From Bacteroidota bacterium (GTDB lineage Bacteria > Bacteroidota > Bacteroidia > Cytophagales > Cyclobacteriaceae), in the NCBI GenBank assembly GCA_024280115.1, contig JAJRQT010000165.1:1-64000 (forward strand): DNA of 64,000 bases. The letters are read 5' to 3'. Below the pieces are notes generated by a model. That model saw only the letters and a list, made by a program, of their open reading frames with translations. It had not been told where the DNA came from and made no database searches. Made by a program: the position numbers and the translations under genes. Every line of letters begins with the position of its first letter. Position 1 is the first letter of the stretch. Positions 55,360 to 63,687 of this stretch are shown here, piece by piece.

Positions 55360-55393
55360 TTAAGGACAGATGGCCTACCATCTTTACCCTTAA
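55360..55393. repeat. Hairpin with two-part stem
   Basis: TTAAGG and AGATGG on the left pair with CCATCT and CCTTAA on the right around CCTA, with small internal loops. It lies in the same gene-free 500-base region as the two repeats before it; no T-run follows, so it is not an obvious terminator. Confidence 0.4.
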
Positions 55394-55525
55394 ATATGCA
55401 CCTTATTAACACGATTTTTAATTTCCATTAATCCAAAAAGCCCTGACTTTTTTCAATTCAAAATGATTTTTTAACACAATGTATTATGGAATATTGCTAA
55501 TTTTATAACCTATTTGAAAAACCAC

Positions 55526-56371
55526 ATGATACTTATAGCAGATAGCGGATCGACGAAAACTGACTGGCGATTAATGGACTTTAACCAGGAAATCAGCCAG
55601 ATCAAGACAAAAGGATTTAATCCATATTATCAAAAAATGGATGAAATGATTATCGAAATTGAATCCGCATTGTTGCCCAAATTGGATACCACCAATGTAT
55701 CAACTATATATTTCTATGGTGCCGGATGCTCAACCGTTGAGCGGCAAAAGAAAATTTCTGACGCATTAGCTCCATTTTTTAATAAAGCTGAAATAATCGT
55801 TCGCTCGGACTTAATAGGTGCGGCCAGGGCATTGAGTGGTGATCAACCAGGAATAGTATGCATCCTCGGAACAGGTTCCGGTTCTTGCCAGTATGACGGA
55901 CGAGATATTGCTAAAAATATACCTTCATTGGGTTTTATTCTTGGAGATGAAGGAAGTGGCGCCTGGCTGGGTAAAAAAATGGTCACTGATTACCTTAGAG
56001 GGCATATGCCTAAAAAGAGCATCGAAACCATCAATCAAAAATTGAATATTGACAAGGAAACAATTTTAGAACATGTGAATCACAAACCAATGCCCAGTAG
56101 ATACCTGGCCGGTTTTGCGAAGTTTATCAGTGAAAATACCGATCAGACGTATTTCTATCAATTAATGTTTGACAGCTTCACTACATTTGCGAAAAATTAT
56201 ATCACCCGGTATCCCGATTACGGCAATTTGAAATGCCATTTTGTGGGATCTGTTGCATTTCACAACCAGGAGATGCTTCAGAATGTGGCAAAATACAATG
56301 GCTTTGAAATAGGAAATATCATTAAAAGTCCAATAGACGGACTGACATTATATCATTCAACAAAATTATAG
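55526..56371 (+). CDS. BadF/BcrA-family N-acetylglucosamine/N-acetylmuramate kinase
   Basis: Protein of 281 residues from the ATG at 55526; a TTG four codons earlier (55514) is possible. MILIADSGSTKTDWRL is the phosphate-1 motif of the ASKHA kinases, then GFNPYYQ, FYGAGC, SDLIGAARAL, GIVCILGTGSGSCQYDG and LGFILGDEGSGAWLGK. This is the GlcNAc-kinase subgroup of BadF-type ATPases. The murQ gene starts four bases after its stop, so it may phosphorylate MurNAc (as Clostridium MurK does) as well as GlcNAc in cell-wall recycling. Confidence 0.85.
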   Translation: MILIADSGSTKTDWRLMDFNQEISQIKTKGFNPYYQKMDEMIIEIESALLPKLDTTNVSTIYFYGAGCSTVERQKKISDALAPFFNKAEIIVRSDLIGAARALSGDQPGIVCILGTGSGSCQYDGRDIAKNIPSLGFILGDEGSGAWLGKKMVTDYLRGHMPKKSIETINQKLNIDKETILEHVNHKPMPSRYLAGFAKFISENTDQTYFYQLMFDSFTTFAKNYITRYPDYGNLKCHFVGSVAFHNQEMLQNVAKYNGFEIGNIIKSPIDGLTLYHSTKL

Positions 56372-56375
56372 AAAA

Positions 56376-57185
56376 TTGAACACCACAGAATCCCCCTCAT
56401 ATTACAATGATTTGGAAAAGATGTCTGTAAATGATTTACTTACAAATATCAATAAGGAAGATCAAACCGTTCCACAGGCTATTGCCAAAATTATTCCTGA
56501 TATTGAAATTCTCATCGAACGAATAGTTGAGAAAATGAAGACCGGCGGGCGGCTTTTCTACACTGGGGCCGGCACAAGCGGGCGCCTGGGAATTGTTGAT
56601 GCATCAGAATGCCCTCCAACTTATGGAGTACCACAGGGCATGGTGATTGGCCTTATTGCCGGTGGAGATCAGGCCATCCGGAAGGCCGTTGAATTTGCAG
56701 AGGATGATCCTGAACAGGGTTGGAAAGATCTGTTGAGTTATGATATCAATGAAAATGACGTGGTCATCGGAATAGCAGCCTCCGGTCGTACACCCTATGT
56801 AATAGGCGCAGTGCAAAAAGCAAGGGCAAAGGGATTGGTAACAGGCTGTATTACATGCAATCTCAGTTCCAAGCTTGCGGAGGCCGCTGAATTTCCAATT
56901 GAAATAGTAGTGGGGCCCGAATTTGTGACAGGCAGTACACGTATGAAATCCGGGACAGCCCAAAAGCTGGTACTGAATATGATATCCACCACGACGATGG
57001 TTAAATTGGGAAAAGTGCGTGGCAACAAGATGGTGGATATGCAGCTTTCGAATGATAAATTGGTGGATCGCGGGACAAAAATGATTATGCAGGAGATAGA
57101 CATCGAATATGACGAGGCTCAAAAGCTGCTTTTAACCCATGGATCTGTCAGAAAGGCTGTGGACGCCAAAAGGGGAAAGGGTTAG
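56376..57185 (+). CDS. murQ: N-acetylmuramic acid 6-phosphate etherase
   Basis: Protein of 269 residues with a TTG start placed four bases after the kinase stop. The SIS domain has GRLFYTGAGTSGRLGIVDASECPPTYG, including the catalytic Glu of DASECPP; then VIGIAASGRTPYVIGA and GPEFVTGSTRMKSGTAQKLVLNMISTTTM. It removes lactate from MurNAc-6-phosphate to give GlcNAc-6-phosphate. Paired with the BadF-type kinase it forms a compact peptidoglycan amino-sugar salvage unit. The C-terminus is somewhat shorter than the 298 residues of E. coli MurQ. Confidence 0.95.
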   Translation: MNTTESPSYYNDLEKMSVNDLLTNINKEDQTVPQAIAKIIPDIEILIERIVEKMKTGGRLFYTGAGTSGRLGIVDASECPPTYGVPQGMVIGLIAGGDQAIRKAVEFAEDDPEQGWKDLLSYDINENDVVIGIAASGRTPYVIGAVQKARAKGLVTGCITCNLSSKLAEAAEFPIEIVVGPEFVTGSTRMKSGTAQKLVLNMISTTTMVKLGKVRGNKMVDMQLSNDKLVDRGTKMIMQEIDIEYDEAQKLLLTHGSVRKAVDAKRGKG

Positions 57186-57304
57186 AATTATTTCTGCAAA
57201 AAACTTGTTAGATTAAATATTTTCAAAAATGAGATTTATAACATTTACTTTTATTTTCTAACTATAATTTTAAAAAAGACAAAGACTGGGGTTTCAATAT
57301 TCAA

Positions 57305-58576
57305 TTATTCATTAACAACCTTGACATTTACCCTTGGCGGAAAAGCAAAATCCTGCCATAATTTTTCTGCCTTGGAACTATCGATTTTTCCATCATATAC
57401 GTACATCCTGTATTTTAATTGGTAATCGTTACCGGGTTCTAACACCCAATCTCGGTCCATAGCCGGATTAAAATTAAAAAAAACATTTTCTTTTCCTTTA
57501 TTGGCTCCAACCGGCCAAATCCTGATGGGTTCGGGATAATTATAATTCGAAGGGTGTGTGATAAATAATATGCCCGATGTCCCAAACTCAGAAACACCAT
57601 TCACGTCACACCATCTGGCTCTGGTAGAGTTTCCATCCTCTTTATCTTTACCTTCCGAAGTAAGTAAATTAGCTGATTTATCATTCCATTTTTCAGTTGC
57701 CCTGAATCCGAATCCCTGATATCTGTATTTCACAATTTTAAAAATACTGTCTGTTGCACAATTCATTGTAGAAACAAAATCAATCAACCATGCATCTTTT
57801 GCTATGTTCCAGACCCTGACATTCCATTCTTCTTTAAGAGCGACTTCATATCCTTCAGGGGTCATCCCATTTAAATCAATATGATTGTGAAGAACTCTGA
57901 AACCGCCATACAAATCATTGGAAGTTGTAGAAATAATTGATGCCGGTTTCACAGTGCCTTCTCCTTTGCTCAGATTCCAGAAATCTATTGGTTTACCTTT
58001 GTACTCAGTGTGGGTCCAGGGGTTCCAGATGCCAACATGATGATAATGGTCAGGTGGCTGTATCCTTGTCAGGACTTCTCCTTTTGGTGACCAGAGTGGG
58101 TGAATAAATCCGGCTCTTCGATAAATTTCAGGCACACCATCCGGCAAAGGGGCTTCTTTGAAATTATATTGAATTACATTTCTCCCGCCGGATTTGACAA
58201 TTAAATTTCCATCTTTCGAAGTGACATCGATGGCATGGGTATTTCCATGAGTTACTTTCGGTTCTTTTCTTAATGAGTATTTCTTTGTACTTCCAGCCTT
58301 CATTTTATCTTTGATGCGCCACCATAAAACCGGATCACCGGCCATATCTGGCTGGGATTCTATCTTATATTCATTTCTTTTGTCAACCTCATACAAAACC
58401 AGATCACTATTAGCCAGATCAATTTCAAGGCCTTTCAAACTTGCATTTACAAAAGAATTTTCACGGTCATAATTCCCCGATTCCACAGTAATTAGGGCAA
58501 TTTCTTTTGTTTGACCATTTGCCGGGTATTGCCAAAATAACAATGAGAATACGATTAAAATGCGTGCTCTTTTCAT
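57305..58576 (-). CDS. PmoA-like (DUF6807) secreted protein
   Basis: Start taken at the ATG at 58576, which gives a signal peptide (MKRARILIVFSLLFWQYPANGQ) and 423 residues; the open frame upstream adds 32 residues of unlikely sequence. The body matches the 'methane oxygenase PmoA' family of Bacteroidota: VIQYNFKEAPLPDGVPEIYRRAGFIHPLWSPKGEVLT, PPDHYHHVGIWNPWTH, YRYQGFGFRATEKW, RARWCDVNG, ILFITHPSNYNYPEP. Despite the name these are not methane enzymes; they usually sit in polysaccharide-related loci and their role is unknown. Three operator-like palindromes lie upstream. Confidence 0.82.
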   Translation of the reverse strand: MKRARILIVFSLLFWQYPANGQTKEIALITVESGNYDRENSFVNASLKGLEIDLANSDLVLYEVDKRNEYKIESQPDMAGDPVLWWRIKDKMKAGSTKKYSLRKEPKVTHGNTHAIDVTSKDGNLIVKSGGRNVIQYNFKEAPLPDGVPEIYRRAGFIHPLWSPKGEVLTRIQPPDHYHHVGIWNPWTHTEYKGKPIDFWNLSKGEGTVKPASIISTTSNDLYGGFRVLHNHIDLNGMTPEGYEVALKEEWNVRVWNIAKDAWLIDFVSTMNCATDSIFKIVKYRYQGFGFRATEKWNDKSANLLTSEGKDKEDGNSTRARWCDVNGVSEFGTSGILFITHPSNYNYPEPIRIWPVGANKGKENVFFNFNPAMDRDWVLEPGNDYQLKYRMYVYDGKIDSSKAEKLWQDFAFPPRVNVKVVNE

Positions 58577-58697
58577 AGTAAATAATATTATTGAGTTTGT
58601 TTGAATAGTCAATTTATATAATTTTTTTTTCATTTCTCGTTTCATATTATGATTGTTGTATGTATTGGCCAAAGTTCAAATTATCAATGTATTCAAA

Positions 58698-58779
58698 TTA
58701 CCCGAATCGGGGGAAATATTAAGTAAAATGCTTTCCCAAATCGGGAAAATGCATAAACAGCATTCTCAAAACGGGAAAT
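58698..58779. promoter_or_regulatory. Three phased operator-like palindromes
   Basis: Site 1 TTACCCGAATCGGGGGAA (58698-58715), site 2 TTTCCCAAATCGGGAAA (58732-58748), site 3 ATTCTCAAAACGGGAAAT (58762-58779). Consensus TTCCC-N5-GGGAA. Centres are at about 58706, 58740 and 58770, that is 34 and 30 bases apart, about three DNA turns each, so they lie on one face. They are between the divergent PmoA-like and response-regulator genes. Confidence 0.6.
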
Positions 58780-58881
58780 TTGATAGGCAATAAGATTGTA
58801 GAAAAGGGCACTTTGTGAATATTTAACGCATTTATATACCATGATTAACATGGCATTATTATTGGCATATCAATTGGCACT

Positions 58882-59307
58882 ATGATCAAAGAGAAAGCTA
58901 TATCGGCGTTTTTGGAAGAGGTGAAACCTCTTAAAATACTGTTGGTTGATGATGATATGGCATCACAATTTGTCATTGCCAAGAGCTTATTTAATCTGGG
59001 AAATAATCTGGATATCTGTAGCTCTTCAGATGAAGCAATAAGAAGGGTAAAAACTTTTGATTACGATTTAATATTGGTTGATTTGAATTTGCCGGTTGTC
59101 AATGGATTTGATCTTTCAAAATCAATAAAGTATTCTAACCAGAATAATGATTCTTCACCAATTATTTTTGGACTGACCGGACTTGATCATCCATTACTCC
59201 CCATATTGATTTCTTATTCAGATATCGATGATTACGTTATAAGATCATTTGACTATAGTGATCTTATTGGTAAGATCGTCAATCATTGTTACCTCCATCA
59301 AAACTAA
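58882..59307 (+). CDS. Single-domain response regulator
   Basis: Protein of 141 residues: a lone receiver domain with a short N-terminal extension (EKAISAFLEEVKP). The acidic pair is in LLVDDDM, the phospho-acceptor Asp in LILVDLNLP, the Thr in FGLTGLD. The near-invariant Lys of the KPF motif is replaced by Arg (DDYVIRSFD). There is no output domain, so it would act by protein contact or in a phosphorelay. No kinase is adjacent; a small membrane protein gene follows after about 75 bases. Confidence 0.85.
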   Translation: MIKEKAISAFLEEVKPLKILLVDDDMASQFVIAKSLFNLGNNLDICSSSDEAIRRVKTFDYDLILVDLNLPVVNGFDLSKSIKYSNQNNDSSPIIFGLTGLDHPLLPILISYSDIDDYVIRSFDYSDLIGKIVNHCYLHQN

Positions 59308-59384
59308 GCGAAGGCATTTTTTTCAAAAAGTTTTCTGGTTATTATTACACTTTGAAATAGAAATTGTTTCTAAATGGAATTCCC

Positions 59385-59597
59385 TTGAGCGATAAATGGA
59401 AAAATATATTTTTTTTAAATAAATCCTGGCCAATCAGAATTTGGATGTGGTCTGCTATTACCTGTTTGATTTTCTATTTGATCAAGTACAACCTCATTGA
59501 AAACCCGGTTCCGACAGAATTAGATATGATTTTGATGGCCTATGGACTTGGGTCAATTGCCGCCTATGTATTTATTTTTAGTTTTGACTGGTCATAA
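59385..59597 (+). CDS. Small membrane protein, about 70 residues
   Basis: A frame open from a TTG at 59364 or, giving a more natural N-terminus (SDKWKNIFFLNKSW), a TTG at 59385; no ATG lies before the first span. Two spans are predicted (WMWSAITCLIFYLI and MILMAYGLGSIAAYVFIFSF). Function unknown. It ends just before a shared terminator. Start uncertain. Confidence 0.55.
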   Translation: MSDKWKNIFFLNKSWPIRIWMWSAITCLIFYLIKYNLIENPVPTELDMILMAYGLGSIAAYVFIFSFDWS

Positions 59598-59634
59598 AAA
59601 AAGCTCCAATCAACTAGAATTGGAGCTTTTTTTT
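59594..59634. terminator. Bidirectional terminator between the small membrane gene and tsf
   Basis: AAGCTCCAAT and ATTGGAGCTT form a perfect 10-bp stem with an 8-base loop, flanked by A-runs on the left and eight T on the right, so it works for both convergent transcripts. Confidence 0.85.
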
Positions 59635-59648
59635 ATGATTTATTTTTT

Positions 59649-60479
59649 TTAGTTAACAGAAATTCTTTTGAATGAATCAACTGTTAACCCCTTGCTGACT
59701 GAGTCAAGATATTTAGCGACAGTCATTGAGCTGTCTTTTACAAATGCCTGGTTGAGCAAAGTATTGTCTTTGAAGAATTTATTTAGTTTACCCTCGGCTA
59801 TTTTATCAATAATTTTTTCAGGTTTGCCCTGGGCAATTGCTTGCTCCCGGCCTATTTTTAATTCTTTTTCAACAACAGAAGCATCCACACCATCTTTATC
59901 TACGGCAACAGGCTTCATAGCTGCAATTTGCATGGCTACATCTCTGCCGGCATCGGCCACATCTGTGCCACCCGTATTTTTAAGTGCAACCAAAACGCCC
60001 AACTTGCTTCCCATGTGGATATATGGAATGATCTTTTCGCCCTCTAAAACTTCATAAGCTACGATGTCGATTTTTTCACCTATTTTACCGACAAGCTCAG
60101 TTATCTTATCGCCGACATTTAAATTTCCAATTTTAATCGTTTTCAATTCCTCTTTACTTCCAGGCCTTGAATCGAATGCAACTTTCAAAACTTCTTTTCC
60201 CAATTTCTGAAAATCATCATTTTTCGCCACAAAATCTGTTTCACAACCAAGTCCTACCACTACAGCTGTGGTATCATCATCGTTGGTTTGAATAAAAACA
60301 GATCCTTCACTTGTTTGACGATCAGCTCTTTTTGCAGATACTTTTTGTCCTTTTTTTCTTAGAAATTCAATTGCTTTGTCAAAATCTCCACCTGACTCTA
60401 CGAGCGCTTTTTTGCAATCCATCATACCTGCGCCGGTCATTTGTCGAAGTTTATTTACCTCTTGTGCTGTAATTGCCAT
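59649..60479 (-). CDS. tsf: Translation elongation factor Ts
   Basis: Protein of 276 residues: ITAQEVNKLRQMTGAGMMDCKKALVESGGDFDKAIEFLRKKG is the N-terminal UBA-like domain and TDFVAKN the Tu-contact motif, followed by two dimerisation subdomains. It recycles EF-Tu from GDP to GTP. Last gene of the rplM-rpsI-rpsB-tsf operon, 94 bases after rpsB, with a terminator just beyond. Confidence 0.97.
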   Translation of the reverse strand: MAITAQEVNKLRQMTGAGMMDCKKALVESGGDFDKAIEFLRKKGQKVSAKRADRQTSEGSVFIQTNDDDTTAVVVGLGCETDFVAKNDDFQKLGKEVLKVAFDSRPGSKEELKTIKIGNLNVGDKITELVGKIGEKIDIVAYEVLEGEKIIPYIHMGSKLGVLVALKNTGGTDVADAGRDVAMQIAAMKPVAVDKDGVDASVVEKELKIGREQAIAQGKPEKIIDKIAEGKLNKFFKDNTLLNQAFVKDSSMTVAKYLDSVSKGLTVDSFKRISVN

Positions 60480-60573
60480 TTTTTTATTTGAATTTAAATT
60501 TTGAATAAAAAAAATTGAACATCAGCAAAACCAATTGATGTCCAATTTTTATAAATATTAATAAATCAGATGA

Positions 60574-61344
60574 TTATGCTTCGTCTTTAACGCTTGCTGC
60601 ATCAACTTCACGCTTTGCTTTCTCTTCCTCAGCAAGCTTAGCATCATCTTTATCTTTCCTTCTTTCCATCAGTCCATCTTCCACAGATTTAACAATGTGA
60701 TCTACAATCAATGAAATTGATTTCCAAGCATCATCATTGGAAGGAATGGGCATATCGACAAACTCAGGATTTGAATTTGTATCCACCATCGCAATAACAG
60801 GAATGTTGAGCTTTTGAGCTTCTTTGATGGCGATATGTTCTCTTTTAATGTCCACAACAAATAATGCTGCAGGTAATCTCGTAAGATCAGCAATTCCACC
60901 GAGCACTCTTTCAAGTTTAGCTTTTTCCCTGGAGATCATCAATCGCTCTCTTTTTGCAAGGTTCAGATAAGCTTCATCTTTCATCAATTTTTCAATAGAT
61001 GACATTTTCTTCAAGGACTTCCTGATTGTAGAGAAATTGGTGAGCATGCCACCTAACCATCTTTCAGTTACATATGGCATCTTCAATTTCTGTGCATGCT
61101 CTGCAACGATGTTTTTCGCCTGCTTTTTGGTAGCCACGAACATCACTTTCCTCCCGGATCTCACAATGCTTTGAATATAACTCATTGCATCCTCCAGGCA
61201 TACGATCGTTTTATTTAAATCTATTATATGGATGCCGTTTCTTTCCATGAAAATGTAAGGAGCCATTTTCGGATCCCACTTTCTGGTAAGGTGTCCGAAG
61301 TGAACTCCGGCATCTAGTAAGTCATTATATTTTATGTTACTCAT
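60574..61344 (-). CDS. rpsB: 30S ribosomal protein S2
   Basis: 256 residues from the ATG at 61344 (MSNIKYNDLLDAGVHFGHLTRKW); the frame is open further upstream, but that part lies inside rpsI and is rejected. Motifs: RNGIHIIDLNKT, FVATKKQAKNIVAEHA, TERWLGGMLTNF, PAALFVVDIKREHIAIKEA and IPVIAMVDTNSNP. A Lys/Glu/Ala-rich tail (about 225-256) is an extra seen in Bacteroidota S2. It starts ten bases after the rpsI stop. Confidence 0.96.
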   Translation of the reverse strand: MSNIKYNDLLDAGVHFGHLTRKWDPKMAPYIFMERNGIHIIDLNKTIVCLEDAMSYIQSIVRSGRKVMFVATKKQAKNIVAEHAQKLKMPYVTERWLGGMLTNFSTIRKSLKKMSSIEKLMKDEAYLNLAKRERLMISREKAKLERVLGGIADLTRLPAALFVVDIKREHIAIKEAQKLNIPVIAMVDTNSNPEFVDMPIPSNDDAWKSISLIVDHIVKSVEDGLMERRKDKDDAKLAEEEKAKREVDAASVKDEA

Positions 61345-61354
61345 TGTTTTAAAA

Positions 61355-61741
61355 TTAACGTTTACTGAACTGGAATTTTCTTCTCGCTTTTCTTCTTCCA
61401 TATTTCTTTCTTTCGACCATTCTCGGGTCTCTTGTAAGAAAACCTTCTTTTTTCAATGGAGGTCTGTTTTCCTCATCAATCTCGCACAAAGCCCTGGAAA
61501 CAGCCAGCCTGATTGCTTCAGCCTGTCCCTTGAATCCGCCACCATTTACATTCACTTTTATATCATATTTTCCATCAGCTTCTACTATTACAAATGGTTG
61601 TTTAATGATGATTTTGTGAATTTCCGATGGAAAATAATCTTCTAAAGTTCTTCCGTTGATGGAAATGTCACCATTGCCCGGGCTGAGATATAACCTTGCA
61701 ACAGAGGTTTTTCTTCTTCCTATTTTATTAATTACTTCCAT
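61355..61741 (-). CDS. rpsI: 30S ribosomal protein S9
   Basis: 128 residues, standard length. GRRKTSVARLYLSPGNGDISINGR opens the fold; NGGGFKGQAEAIRLAVSRALCEI and the basic end GFLTRDPRMVERKKYGRRKARRKFQFSKR are diagnostic, the last residues reaching into the decoding centre. Four bases after rplM. Confidence 0.98.
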   Translation of the reverse strand: MEVINKIGRRKTSVARLYLSPGNGDISINGRTLEDYFPSEIHKIIIKQPFVIVEADGKYDIKVNVNGGGFKGQAEAIRLAVSRALCEIDEENRPPLKKEGFLTRDPRMVERKKYGRRKARRKFQFSKR

Positions 61742-61745
61742 CTAA

Positions 61746-62189
61746 CTAAAATTTAACTTCCTTTGGATTTTGTGCTTCATGAGGATGTGCTCCATCATTG
61801 TAAACATATAAATTTTTAAACAGCTTTCTGCCCAGTCTGTTCTTGGGCAGCATGCCTCTGACTGCACTTTCTACAATCAATGAGGCCGATTTGGCTTTTA
61901 ATTGCTTTGGAGTTGCAACTCTCTGCCCTCCCGGGTATCCAGTATGTCTTATATACTGTTTGTTGTCCCATTTTTTACCAGTTAATCTGATTTTGTCCGC
62001 GTTGATGACAATCACTCTGTCACCACAGTCTACATGGGGAGTGTAGCTGGCCTTGTGCTTACCTCTGATAATTCGAGCAACTTGGCTTGCAAGACGACCT
62101 AAAATTTGCGAATCCGCATCCACTACTACCCAACCCCTTTGAACGGTAGCTTTGTTTGCCGATTGCGTCTTGTAACTAATAGATTCCAC
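61746..62189 (-). CDS. rplM: 50S ribosomal protein L13
   Basis: 147 residues from a GTG at 62189, giving the family start (V/M)ESISYKTQSANKATVQRGWVVVDA and the usual L13 length. An ATG at 62228 in frame would add 13 hydrophobic residues, but it lies inside a hairpin almost at the predicted transcript start, so the GTG is preferred. Later motifs: GRLASQVARIIRGKHKASYTPHVDCGD, KKWDNKQYIRHTGYPGG and GMLPKNRLGRKLF. First gene of the operon. Confidence 0.95.
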   Translation of the reverse strand: MESISYKTQSANKATVQRGWVVVDADSQILGRLASQVARIIRGKHKASYTPHVDCGDRVIVINADKIRLTGKKWDNKQYIRHTGYPGGQRVATPKQLKAKSASLIVESAVRGMLPKNRLGRKLFKNLYVYNDGAHPHEAQNPKEVKF

Positions 62190-62223
62190 TAAATTATATT
62201 TAATTAAATTTAAAATTAAAAAT

Positions 62224-62240
62224 GCCATTTTGAAAATGGC
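62224..62240 (-). promoter_or_regulatory. Leader hairpin of the rplM operon
   Basis: A perfect palindrome GCCATTTT-G-AAAATGGC (17 bases) at the very start of the predicted rplM transcript, followed on the minus strand by ATTTTTAATTTT. It could be an attenuator, a 5' stability element or a protein-binding leader. Confidence 0.5.
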
Positions 62241-62243
62241 TCA

Positions 62244-62274
62244 CAAAGGTAAGGCCTTTTATTTTTAATTCAAA
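62244..62274 (-). promoter_or_regulatory. Promoter of the rplM-rpsI-rpsB-tsf operon
   Basis: Minus strand: TTTG (62271-62274), exactly 19 bases, then TACCTTTG (62244-62251). A full match to the Bacteroidota primary promoter, placing the transcript start near 62237. Confidence 0.78.
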
Positions 62275-62425
62275 ATAAAGAAAGCAATGAGTTTTAAAGG
62301 ATTTTGGGCTTGCAATTCTGAAAAATAAAAGGTTTTAAAAATCGGATAAATGAGAAACGATTATTCAGCAGAAATCAGGAATCGTAAACACTTATTCTGA
62401 CAATTTCTATTTGGGCTTTTACAGA

Positions 62426-63460
62426 TTAAAATTCAATCATGGCCTTCATTACCCCGTCAGCATACTGGTCAACCAAATCGAACGCCTCCTTAGTTTGATT
62501 AAAATGAAATCTATGCGTCACCATCTGGCGCGCATCAATCACTTTATTTTTCATCATCTCCAAAGTGGGTTCAAGCGCGTGATTTTGCCTTCTTATATTG
62601 GTATAAGTTATTTCTTTTCTTCGTCCTTTGTCAGCGGAAAAACTCCAGTGATCAAATTCCGGAATACCAATCATCATCAGTGTTCCGCCGGGTTTTAATA
62701 GATCTATTGCATTGTCCAGTGCCTCTTGCTTACCACAGCATTCAAATACAACATCCAGCATGTTGGGCTCAAGTTCTGAGACTTTTGCAACAATGTCTTC
62801 TTCATCGGGATTACCTGCATAATTAGCACCGAGGCTTCTCGCTTTTTCAAGCCTTCCTTCTATCTTGTCAGTTACATATATGGATGTAGCGCCCTGAGCT
62901 TGTGCCGGTAATAGAACGCTCATGCCAATTGGTCCAAAACCCAGGATACCAACTGCGGCACCTTTCATAGAAATCGATCTCTTAACTGCATAAACTCCAA
63001 TAGCCAAGGGTTCAGAGAGGGCTCCGTCATCCAGAATCATGTTTTCACCGAGGGGAAAACAACTCGATTCCGGCATTACGATATACTCTGAAAGACAACC
63101 GTCCGCCTGACCGGGACAGCCTAGGAATTTAAGATTTCTGCATGTATGAGGCCTTCCGGCTTTGCACTGGTCGCATTCCCAGCAAGGCATCGCCGGTTCT
63201 ATGGCGATTTCATCTCCCGGATGTAAAGTGCTAACAGCACTCCCTGTTTCAACAACTGTTCCAGCTCCTTCATGGCCAACGGCGAATGGGTATTGCACTA
63301 CCTGGCTACCGATTTTACCTGTTGCATAGTAGTGAATATCTGAACCACAGACTCCGACTCTTTTCATTTTAATTAGGACATCTGTATCATTAACTATTTT
63401 CGGATCAGGGACTTCAATCATTTCCATTTGCCTGATCCCCGTTAATACCATTGACTTCAT
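62426..63460 (-). CDS. Zinc-dependent alcohol dehydrogenase, sorbitol/L-iditol dehydrogenase-like
   Basis: Protein of 344 residues of the medium-chain family. Catalytic zinc ligands: Cys in GVCGSDIHYY and His-Glu in VGHEGAG. Structural zinc: four Cys in CWECDQCKAGRPHTC. The Rossmann motif is VGILGFGPIGMSVLL. The GSDIHYYATG and ECD..CKAGRPHTC patterns match polyol dehydrogenases such as sorbitol/xylitol dehydrogenase, with NAD(P) as acceptor; the exact sugar alcohol is not certain. Stand-alone gene. Confidence 0.88.
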   Translation of the reverse strand: MKSMVLTGIRQMEMIEVPDPKIVNDTDVLIKMKRVGVCGSDIHYYATGKIGSQVVQYPFAVGHEGAGTVVETGSAVSTLHPGDEIAIEPAMPCWECDQCKAGRPHTCRNLKFLGCPGQADGCLSEYIVMPESSCFPLGENMILDDGALSEPLAIGVYAVKRSISMKGAAVGILGFGPIGMSVLLPAQAQGATSIYVTDKIEGRLEKARSLGANYAGNPDEEDIVAKVSELEPNMLDVVFECCGKQEALDNAIDLLKPGGTLMMIGIPEFDHWSFSADKGRRKEITYTNIRRQNHALEPTLEMMKNKVIDARQMVTHRFHFNQTKEAFDLVDQYADGVMKAMIEF

Positions 63461-63493
63461 ATATAAAAAATATTATTGTGAATTGACTAGTTG

Positions 63494-63501
63494 CAAATGT
63501 A
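63494..63501 (-). promoter_or_regulatory. Candidate -7 box for the zinc dehydrogenase gene
   Basis: TACATTTG on the minus strand, 34 bases before the ATG, fits TAnnTTTG; no TTTG is seen at the -33 position. Confidence 0.42.
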
Positions 63502-63687
63502 TAAAATCACAGGTGGTATTCTATACTGTCCAGTCCTGAAAGTAAAAATTATTTATAAAACTTTTTATACTGTTTTATTTGAAATGAATAGATGCTTCAA
63601 CGCTTTCAATTTAATAGTATAAGTCTCCCTGGTTGAATTAATCAATCAATCATTGTAGAAGCTATCATTTTCTCATTAAAAATCATT

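Noticed and set aside
60574..61401. Longer start for rpsB at 61401
   Set aside because: The extra 19 residues lie inside rpsI and are outside the S2 family start; ATG at 61344 is right.
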